Source: Bosea sp. PAMC 26642 (GTDB taxonomy: Bacteria; Pseudomonadota; Alphaproteobacteria; Rhizobiales; Beijerinckiaceae). Taken from it: 64,000 nt of DNA. The number at the start of each line of letters is the position of its first letter. The stretch's first letter is position 1. Below the pieces are notes generated by a model that saw nothing but the letters and a program-made list of their open reading frames with translations, did not search any database and was not told where the DNA came from. This document shows, piece after piece, positions 57,389 through 64,000 of the stretch. Made by a program: the position numbers and the translations under genes. The stretch covers positions 1,426,001 through 1,490,000 of the forward strand of contig NZ_CP014301.1 in the NCBI RefSeq assembly GCF_001562255.1, in the 5' to 3' direction.

Positions 57389-58042
57389 ATGCCTGAATCC
57401 GTGCGCCCGGCCCGCCGCGGGCTGATCATGATCCTGTCCTCGCCGTCCGGCGCAGGAAAATCCACGCTGACGAGGACACTGTCGAAATCGCCGACGGAGA
57501 CGAATCTCGACCTGTCGATCTCGGTGACGACGCGGGCCAAGCGGCCCTCCGAGATCGAAGGCGTGCACTACCACTTCACCGACCGCGAAACCTTCGACCA
57601 GATGCGCGAGCGCGACGAACTGCTGGAATGGGCCGAGGTTCACGGCAACGGCTACGGCACGCCGCGCAAGCCCGTCGAGGCCTCGCTGAAAGCCGGGCGG
57701 GACGTGCTCTTCGACATCGACTGGCAGGGCACCCAGCAAATCCTGGAGCGCGCCCGCGAGGACGTCGTCACCATCTTCATCCTGCCGCCGTCGATGGCCG
57801 AGTTGCGCTCGCGCCTGGTGCGTCGGGCGGAGGATGCGCCCGACGTGATCGCCAAGCGCCTTGCCAACGCCCGCGAGGAAATCGCCCGCTGGACCGTCTA
57901 CGACTACGTCATCGTCAACGACGATCTTGAAAAGGCCTATGAGGCGGTCCGTTCGATCCTCGCCGCCGAGCGGCTCAAGCGGACACGTGCCATCGGTCTG
58001 GGCACCTTCGTCGAGCGGCTTCTAACTGAAAAACTGCCCTGA
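57389..58042 (+). CDS. gmk: guanylate kinase
   Basis: A 217-residue kinase that converts GMP to GDP. The P-loop SSPSGAGKST lies at residues 17-26, and the GMP-binding region has SVTTRAKRPSEIEGVHYHF. DVLFDIDWQGTQQI carries the Walker B region. It is convergent with rsmA, only 11 bases apart. Confidence 0.96.
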   Translation: MPESVRPARRGLIMILSSPSGAGKSTLTRTLSKSPTETNLDLSISVTTRAKRPSEIEGVHYHFTDRETFDQMRERDELLEWAEVHGNGYGTPRKPVEASLKAGRDVLFDIDWQGTQQILERAREDVVTIFILPPSMAELRSRLVRRAEDAPDVIAKRLANAREEIARWTVYDYVIVNDDLEKAYEAVRSILAAERLKRTRAIGLGTFVERLLTEKLP

Positions 58043-58053
58043 ACGACGCGATA

Positions 58054-58902
58054 TCAGGGGCGGGCCGCCAACGCCTGCGCAAGGCGCACGAATCCCGAGA
58101 CCGGAATTTCCTCGGCCCGTGCGGTTTCCGGCAGGCCGGCCGCCTCGATCCAGTCCCCGGGCTCCGCCAGCACCGCCTTCAGGCTCTGACGCAGCATCTT
58201 GCGGCGCTGCCCGAACGCAGCCAGCGTGATTCGCTCCAGCAACCGCCTGTCGCAGGGCTCGGGCGTCGCCCGCGGCACGAGATGGACGACCGACGAGGTG
58301 ATCTTCGGCTGCGGCACGAAAGCAGTCCTCGGTACATCGAACAGGATCTTCGCCTCGCTGCGCCAGCCCGTCAGAACGGCGAGCCGCCCATAATCGGCCC
58401 GCTGCTCCGGCGTCGCGACGATGCGCTCGGCGACCTCGCGCTGGAACATCAGCGTTAGCGAGCGCCACCAGGGCGGCCACGGCTCCAGGCTGAGCCATCC
58501 GACGAGCAGTGGCGTTCCGATGTTGTAGGGCAGATTGGCGACGATCCTTGCCTGCCCGCCGTCGAGACGTGACGACAGATCGACCGCCAGCGCATCGCCG
58601 TCGACGACCTCCAACCGGCCAGGGTAATGTGCCGCGATCTCGGCGAGCGCCGGCAGGCAGCGTCGGTCGCGCTCGACGGCGATGACGCGCGCAGCGCCAT
58701 TGGCGAGAAGCGCCCGCGTCAAGCCGCCGGGCCCGGGCCCGATCTCGATCACCGTCTCGCCGTCGAGCGGTCCCGATGCGCGCGCGATTCGCCCTGTCAG
58801 ATTGAGGTCGAACAGGAAATTCTGGCCGAGCGCCTTCTGCGCCATCAAGCCATGGCGCTCGACCACATCGCGCAGCGGCGGCAGATCGTCGATCTGGCTC
58901 AT
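58054..58902 (-). CDS. rsmA: 16S rRNA (adenine(1518)-N(6)/adenine(1519)-N(6))-dimethyltransferase
   Basis: A 282-residue methyltransferase (KsgA) that dimethylates two adenines near the 3' end of 16S r[15 protein letters not shown] at the N-terminus, the S-adenosylmethionine loop [14 protein letters not shown] and the catalytic NLPYN motif ([14 protein letters not shown]) are visible. Its ATG overlaps the pdxA stop as ATGA. Confidence 0.97.
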   Translation of the reverse strand: MSQIDDLPPLRDVVERHGLMAQKALGQNFLFDLNLTGRIARASGPLDGETVIEIGPGPGGLTRALLANGAARVIAVERDRRCLPALAEIAAHYPGRLEVVDGDALAVDLSSRLDGGQARIVANLPYNIGTPLLVGWLSLEPWPPWWRSLTLMFQREVAERIVATPEQRADYGRLAVLTGWRSEAKILFDVPRTAFVPQPKITSSVVHLVPRATPEPCDRRLLERITLAAFGQRRKMLRQSLKAVLAEPGDWIEAAGLPETARAEEIPVSGFVRLAQALAARP

Positions 58903-59906
58903 GCGACGACTTGCGCTTCATGGCGGGCCATGCGGGCGGCCAGCCGCAGGGCGGCGCACAGGCTGTCGGGTCGCGCGATGCCCTTGCCGGCAATGTCGAA
59001 AGCCGTGCCGTGGTCGGGCGAGGTGCGGATGAAGGGCAGCCCCAGCGTGACGTTGACGCCCTCGTCGAAGGCGATGGTCTTGATCGGGATCAGGGCCTGA
59101 TCGTGATACATCGCCAGCACGACGTCGTAGCCGGTGCGCGCCCGCGCATGAAAGAGCGTATCGGCGGGGTAGGGACCGGTCGCCGCGATGCCGAGAGCCT
59201 GCAGCCGGGCGATTGCGGGCGCCACGACCGCAGCATCCTCGCTGCCGAGCGCGCCGTTCTCGCCGGCGTGCGGATTGAGGCCGGTTACGGCGAGCCGCGG
59301 CTGCGCGATCCCGAAACGGGTCGCCAACTCGCGGGCGACGATCCGTCCGGTCTCCACGATCAGCTCGGCGGTCAGCAATCCCGGCACCGCACTCAGTGGC
59401 ACATGGATCGTGACCGGGACGACCGCGAGATCGTCCGACCACAGCAACATCACCGGAAGGGGGGTGTCCTTCCCGTCGGCAGCCAGATGCGCCAGGAATT
59501 CGGTGTGCCCTGGATGAGAGAAGCCGGCTTGATACAGCACCGACTTGGCAATCGGGTTGGTGACGACCGCGGCCGCCTTGCCTTGGCGCACCGCGGCGAC
59601 GGCTCGCGTGATCGACTCGATCGTTCCGGCCGCCGACGCGGGATCGGGGCGGCCGGGCGGCGCAACCACATGGTTCTCCAGCGAAATCACCGGTAGGCCG
59701 TCAGAGAAGCGAAGCTCGGCGTCGTCCCAGTCGCAACTCACGACCGGCACATCCATGCCGAGCTCTCTTGCCAGCTTCACAAGCAAATCGGGATTCCCGA
59801 TCAGCGCGAAGGGCGGGCACCCGCGCGTCTCGCGTTCGAGCCACGCCGTCAGCGTGAGCTCCGGCCCGATCCCGGCCGGGTCGCCCTGTGTCAGCGCCAG
59901 CAGCAC
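58899..59906 (-). CDS. pdxA: 4-hydroxythreonine-4-phosphate dehydrogenase
   Basis: A 335-residue NAD-dependent enzyme of pyridoxal phosphate synthesis. The N-terminal [13 protein letters not shown], the substrate histidine in [10 protein letters not shown] and the metal-binding [12 protein letters not shown] are family motifs. The start is a GTG at 59906 preceded by AAGGA. It is followed by rsmA, as usual, but preceded directly by lptD without surA. Confidence 0.95.
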   Translation of the reverse strand: MLLALTQGDPAGIGPELTLTAWLERETRGCPPFALIGNPDLLVKLARELGMDVPVVSCDWDDAELRFSDGLPVISLENHVVAPPGRPDPASAAGTIESITRAVAAVRQGKAAAVVTNPIAKSVLYQAGFSHPGHTEFLAHLAADGKDTPLPVMLLWSDDLAVVPVTIHVPLSAVPGLLTAELIVETGRIVARELATRFGIAQPRLAVTGLNPHAGENGALGSEDAAVVAPAIARLQALGIAATGPYPADTLFHARARTGYDVVLAMYHDQALIPIKTIAFDEGVNVTLGLPFIRTSPDHGTAFDIAGKGIARPDSLCAALRLAARMARHEAQVVA

Positions 59907-59967
59907 GTCTGGTCAATCCTTGTCGCTGGGACAGGCCGCATCGGGCTCTTCGCCGATCCGCTTACCG

Positions 59968-62505
59968 TCAGCGCGAGGCGGACGAGACGCCGTCGCCGAC
60001 CGAGCCCTGATCGAGGTTCTGCGAATAGCTGACCTCGCCCAATGTCCGCAATTCGAGCTTGAACATGACCGTTCGACTGTCCTTGGTCGCGCCGGCCTGA
60101 CGGTCGGCATAGGACTGCGAATAAGACACGTCGAAAATGGTGCATTCGTCGGTGTAGTTGATTCCGAACGAGGTCGAGGCGGTCTGGAACGGCCCCGTAT
60201 TGGGGTAGGTCGGCTGGGCAATGGTCGAAGGCGACGCCAGATAGGACGCATAGGTCTCGCGATAGCGTTCGCGGTCGAACTTGTACTTGTCGAGATCGAA
60301 CAGCACGCCGCCGCGCAAACGCCAGTTCGACGTTACCAGCAGGGAGCCGCTGAGAGACAGGCCCTCGCGTCGCCGGGTGATACCGAGATTCGGCTGCGGC
60401 TCATAGCGCGCATAGCCGACGGATGCCGATACGACACTGCCGCTGTAGGTCGCGGCCGCATCGATCCGCTGCATCTCGAAATTGCTTTCGTTGAAGCGGG
60501 CGGCGCTGGTGAGGATGATGCTCTTCAGCGGGGAAAGCTGCGCGCGCGCGACATAGTCGGAACGCCTGGTGTCGAGGCCGGAATCCAGTCCGGTATTGGA
60601 CAGATCCCCGCTTGCGAACGAATTGCGGCCGCCGAGATGGTAGGATTGGCCAAGCAGCAGGTTCGCATAGGCGTCCTGTCCGAAACGTCCGGTATAGAGC
60701 GCGCCGATATTGGCCCGCGACCCGCCTTCGAGGCGGTCATAGCCCGAGAACTTGCCGCTCCACTCGAACAGGTTGTTGTCGTCGAAGACCAGGCTTTGCG
60801 CGTCCTCGTTGGCGATGCGCAGATGGTTGGTCTCGTTGGGGCGGGCAACGATCTGCGCCACCGGCTCGATAATATGCGTGCCGAAGCCGGTCTTGGCCAC
60901 AAACGGATAGCGGTACATCAGGCCAATCGCCGGCATGGCGCGGCCGAAGACCTCGTCGGAGGTGTCGACTAGGTTCGAGGCATTGGCATTGGCGTAGCCC
61001 GTCATCGACGGGCTGACGGAAAGGATGTCGGCGCGCAGCGAGGCATAGGGCGTCCAGACCTGCCCGATCGGGTCGATGAAATTGCGCCGCCACGAAACCT
61101 CGGCGGTCGCGCGGGCGATGTTTCCGCCCAGGCCGCGGACCAGACAGGTGCTCTTCTGGTAGATCGCGCAGCCGTCATAGAGCGAATAGCCCGGCGTCGT
61201 GACGAGATAGGCGCTCTGGGTCGGCAACTGCTGATAGGCCGTCGCGTCGCGCGTCAGATTCGTAACGTTGACGTTGAAGGCGATCTCTCCGCCCAGGAAG
61301 GACGGCTTGTGGATGCGCTTGTTGTAGTCGAGCACCGGCAGCACGACGGGCTGCTGCTTCTGCCAGTCGGTCGAGGACAGCGTCTGGAAGTAGTATCCCC
61401 GCAGGTCGAACCACGCATCCGCGCTCTGGCCATTCAGGTAGACCGACGAGATCGCTTCCTGCAGGTAGGTCGTCGTGCTCAGGCTTTCGTTGCGGATACG
61501 GTAGTTCCGGTAGAACCACCGGTCCGTCGACATCGTGACGTTCCAGCCGAAATTCCAGCGTGGGTTGATGAAGAACTTGCCGCTCGTCTCCAGCGAGCCG
61601 CGGAACTTGCTGTCGCGCGCGCCGAACGGCGTCTCCAGGAAGGCTTCCTGCTCCTGCTGGAAGATGCCGGCCCCGCGGATCGCGTAGGATCCGTTGACCA
61701 GCCGGTGACGCCACTCGGCCTGACCGAGGACGCCCTGCCGCGTCAGGAAGGTTGGCGTAACCGTCAGGTCGTAATTCGGCGCGAGATTGAAGAAATAGGG
61801 CAGGCCGATGCCGAAGCCGAGCGGCCCTGTATTGATGAAGCTCGGCGACAGGAAGCCGGATTTGCGCTTCACCGTCGAATCCGGTCCCGACATATAAGGG
61901 ATATAGGCCATCGGAATGCCGAGGAATTCGAGGCGCGCATCCTCGTAATAGATCGTCTGCTCGGCCTTCTTGTGGATGATCCGGGCCGAGCGCACCTGCC
62001 AGAACGGCGGCCGCTCGGGGTTGTCCTTGCAGGGCTCGCAGGCCGTGTAGATGCCCTTGTCGAACACGAAGGTCTCGCCGTCGGTCCGCTCGGCGCGAGG
62101 GGCCGTGAAGCGTGTCTTGTCGGGGTTTACGACGCTCAGCGAATCGATGAAACCGTCGCGGAAATCGTCGGTCAGATTGAAGCGGTCGCCGGTGATGACG
62201 GTGCCGTTCGCTTCGGTGATGCGGGCATTGCCGGTGGCGACGACGCGCTTGGCCCCGCGATCATAGACCACCCTGTCGGCCTCGATCGTGCGGCCCTGAT
62301 ACAGGATCTGCACGTCGCCGACTGCCGCGACCGTATTCTTGTCGTTGTCGTAGACCAGTTCACGCGCATCCACGACCATGCGCTCGGGCGGCTTGGCCGG
62401 CGCCTGTGCCGATACCGGCCCGCCAGCCGCCAGCAGATAGGCGAGGCTGGACGCAAGGGCGGTCGCCGCAGCAAATCGCGCCATCCGTCTCACGCCCCAA
62501 CCCAT
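59968..62505 (-). CDS. lptD: LPS-assembly protein LptD
   Basis: An 845-residue outer-membrane protein that, with LptE, inserts lipopolysaccharide into the outer leaflet. A signal peptide ends near residue 34 (GGPVSAQA). The N-terminal OstA/LptA-like beta-taco follows (about 45-150, VVDARELVYDNDKNTVAAVG), then a large beta-barrel with many aromatic alternating strands. The cysteine cluster CEPCKDNP and later CAIYQKSTC supply possible disulfides. The ATG at 62505 has AGGA seven bases upstream; an ATG seven codons in is possible. Confidence 0.94.
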   Translation of the reverse strand: MGWGVRRMARFAAATALASSLAYLLAAGGPVSAQAPAKPPERMVVDARELVYDNDKNTVAAVGDVQILYQGRTIEADRVVYDRGAKRVVATGNARITEANGTVITGDRFNLTDDFRDGFIDSLSVVNPDKTRFTAPRAERTDGETFVFDKGIYTACEPCKDNPERPPFWQVRSARIIHKKAEQTIYYEDARLEFLGIPMAYIPYMSGPDSTVKRKSGFLSPSFINTGPLGFGIGLPYFFNLAPNYDLTVTPTFLTRQGVLGQAEWRHRLVNGSYAIRGAGIFQQEQEAFLETPFGARDSKFRGSLETSGKFFINPRWNFGWNVTMSTDRWFYRNYRIRNESLSTTTYLQEAISSVYLNGQSADAWFDLRGYYFQTLSSTDWQKQQPVVLPVLDYNKRIHKPSFLGGEIAFNVNVTNLTRDATAYQQLPTQSAYLVTTPGYSLYDGCAIYQKSTCLVRGLGGNIARATAEVSWRRNFIDPIGQVWTPYASLRADILSVSPSMTGYANANASNLVDTSDEVFGRAMPAIGLMYRYPFVAKTGFGTHIIEPVAQIVARPNETNHLRIANEDAQSLVFDDNNLFEWSGKFSGYDRLEGGSRANIGALYTGRFGQDAYANLLLGQSYHLGGRNSFASGDLSNTGLDSGLDTRRSDYVARAQLSPLKSIILTSAARFNESNFEMQRIDAAATYSGSVVSASVGYARYEPQPNLGITRRREGLSLSGSLLVTSNWRLRGGVLFDLDKYKFDRERYRETYASYLASPSTIAQPTYPNTGPFQTASTSFGINYTDECTIFDVSYSQSYADRQAGATKDSRTVMFKLELRTLGEVSYSQNLDQGSVGDGVSSASR

Positions 62506-62541
62506 ACGCTCAATCCTATATTAACCATATGCACGGTATCT

Positions 62542-63630
62542 TCACCCGTCTTCTTGATGAAGCAGGGCGAGGGCACCGAGCATCGTCCCGACGATGGCTG
62601 GCAGCCATGCAGCCACCGGCGGATTGACGATGCCCGAGGACCCGAGTTCCTCGGAAAGCTGCGTCGCAACATACAGCACGAACCCCGCCGCGACACCACC
62701 CACCACCAATCTCGTGACGCCACCAAACCTGAAAAATCTTAAGGAAACGGATGCCGCGACGAGCACCATCGCGATCAGCAGCAACGGCCTCGCCATAAGC
62801 GACTGATAACGCAGCTCATATCGGGTCGAGTCCAGCCCCGCCTTCTGCGTTCTGTCGATCACGGAAGGCATCGCCCAGAACCCGACCGCGTCGGGCGGCA
62901 GGAAACTTTGCCGCACCTGCTCGGGCTCCAGCGTCGTGGCCAGCAGGTAGGTCTTGTAGGTCTGCGGCTCTTCCGCGACGGATACGACGCGCGCGTCGCT
63001 CAGTTCCCAGTAGCCCTGATGAAGAATCGCCTCACGGGCATCGATGCGCTCGCTGAAGCCCCCGCCGGGCGTGAAGCTGAACACGGCGACCTGCGACAGC
63101 CCGTCACCGTCGGGCAGGGGGGCCGCACCGCGGATGATGGCCTGACCGTCGACGCTGCGCTGCCGGATCCAGGTCTCGCGCACGCCTGCGACCTGCCCGG
63201 TCCGCGCGAACAGCTTGGCTTCCAGCGCGGTCGCATTGCGCTTCAGATCGGCGGCGACGGGGTTGTAGACCAGGATCGAGGCCAAGCCGATCAACCCGGC
63301 GACGAGCGCAGCAGGCTGCAGGAACTGCCAGGCCGAGACTCCCACGGACCGTGCCACGACGAGCTCGAGCTTCCGGCTCAAGGTCAGCAGGGCGAACATG
63401 CCGCCAAACAGTGCCGCGAAGGGAAAGATCTGTTCCGCGACCGCAGGCGCCCGATACAGTGCGAGTTGCACCAGAAGAGGTGTCGTAGCGGCAGGCGAAT
63501 CGCCGGCGCGACGCATCAACTCCACGAAATCCAGCGTTCCGATCAGGAAGAAGAACGTCGAGAACACGCCCAGAATCGCGCGCGCGAAACGCACCGTCAG
63601 ATAGCGGCCGAAGGTCGAAGTCAGGATCAT
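62542..63630 (-). CDS. lptG: LPS export ABC transporter permease LptG
   Basis: A 362-residue inner-membrane permease of the YjgP/YjgQ family with six transmembrane helices, three at each end around a periplasmic jellyroll domain (about residues 130-260). It extracts lipopolysaccharide from the inner membrane together with LptF and the ATPase LptB. The start overlaps the lptF stop as TGATG, and lptD follows 36 bases later. Confidence 0.94.
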   Translation of the reverse strand: MILTSTFGRYLTVRFARAILGVFSTFFFLIGTLDFVELMRRAGDSPAATTPLLVQLALYRAPAVAEQIFPFAALFGGMFALLTLSRKLELVVARSVGVSAWQFLQPAALVAGLIGLASILVYNPVAADLKRNATALEAKLFARTGQVAGVRETWIRQRSVDGQAIIRGAAPLPDGDGLSQVAVFSFTPGGGFSERIDAREAILHQGYWELSDARVVSVAEEPQTYKTYLLATTLEPEQVRQSFLPPDAVGFWAMPSVIDRTQKAGLDSTRYELRYQSLMARPLLLIAMVLVAASVSLRFFRFGGVTRLVVGGVAAGFVLYVATQLSEELGSSGIVNPPVAAWLPAIVGTMLGALALLHQEDG

Positions 63631-64000
63631 CAGGCGCGCCGCAGCCGTGAGGCCAGCCCGATCACCGGCGCCGTCAGGGGCGTCAGCAGGCCCGATACGA
63701 CCGGCCGCAGTCGCTCACCATAGAGGATCCAGGTCACGGACAGCACCGTCGCCGCGATCGGCAACAGATAGAGCAGCACCACAGCGAAGCTCGACCGCAC
63801 GCTCGCCGTCCAGGCGGCATAGGCAGCAATGCGCGTCGCGCTGACGATGAAGATCGCGGCCTGGATCGCCACCGCCCGGCCCTGGCGGGTCGTGCGCGCC
63901 TGGCCCAGCGCCGCAAACGCGATCAGCATGAAGGCGATCGGATAGAGCGGCGCCGACAACCGGTTGTGCAGCTCCGCGCGGAAGCGTCCCTCCTGGAACT
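63630..64000 (-). CDS. lptF: LPS export ABC transporter permease LptF (C-terminal part)
   Basis: A partial gene whose 5' end lies beyond the right edge. The visible 123 residues read from FQEGRFRAELHNRLSAPLYP through three transmembrane helices to LASRLRRA. The ELHNRLSAPLYPI stretch at the start of the membrane segment is the conserved coupling region of LptF/LptG proteins. It partners LptG, whose gene overlaps its stop. Confidence 0.88.
   Translation of the reverse strand, partial: FQEGRFRAELHNRLSAPLYPIAFMLIAFAALGQARTTRQGRAVAIQAAIFIVSATRIAAYAAWTASVRSSFAVVLLYLLPIAATVLSVTWILYGERLRPVVSGLLTPLTAPVIGLASRLRRA

Overview
The window reads as chromosomal DNA of a high-GC alphaproteobacterium of the order Hyphomicrobiales, probably Bosea or a close relative. 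This rests on the 14-subunit nuoA-N operon with an Ala/Pro/Lys-tailed NuoE, the alphaproteobacterial linkages (rpsF-rpsR-DUF2232-rplI, fabD-fabG-acpP-fabF-mltG-yicC-gmk, lptFGD-pdxA-rsmA, cvpA-purF-SDR), RNase J, and intergenic palindromes typical of these genomes. The genus is an inference, not a database match.

Positions 1-12272 hold a polyol-use cluster. A SorC-type regulator is followed by a four-component sorbitol/mannitol-type ABC importer, an SDR polyol dehydrogenase, a mannitol 2-dehydrogenase, xylulokinase, a PfkB fructokinase and 6-phosphogluconate dehydratase (Edd). Together they would import hexitols or pentitols, oxidise them to ketoses, phosphorylate these and lead the carbon towards the Entner-Doudoroff route. 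A visibly AT-richer PAS-GGDEF diguanylate cyclase and about 500 bp of non-coding DNA follow. At 13908-13957 lies the 3' portion of a tRNA-Asp(GUC) gene with no 5' half in place. This is the expected scar of integration into tRNA-Asp, so everything to its left may belong to a genomic island whose other end, with the intact tRNA, lies outside the window.

From 14029 the content is core. It starts with an M15-type murein peptidase-like protein, then respiratory complex I (nuoA-N, 14960-30542). That operon carries two small translation-coupled membrane ORFs, one between nuoD and nuoE and one between nuoH and nuoI. Next come birA, RNase J, methylmalonyl-CoA epimerase, a RidA protein and a DUF1467 protein. 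A structured intergenic region with a strong minus-strand terminator, possibly an sRNA gene, follows. Then come two cyclophilins flanking a secreted repeat protein, queA, a YfgM-like TPR protein and der.

On the minus strand follow an SDR, purF, cvpA, radA, alr and dnaB. A vapBC toxin-antitoxin pair sits between dnaB and the ribosomal block rplI/DUF2232/rpsR/rpsF. The fatty-acid block fabD-fabG-acpP-fabF with mltG, yicC and gmk runs on plus. On minus, rsmA, pdxA, lptD, lptG and a partial lptF close the window. surA, usually between lptD and pdxA, is missing from that slot.

Long palindromic intergenic elements (eight copies or relatives) lie only between about 18 and 45 kb. No CRISPR array, insertion sequence, rRNA or complete tRNA was seen.
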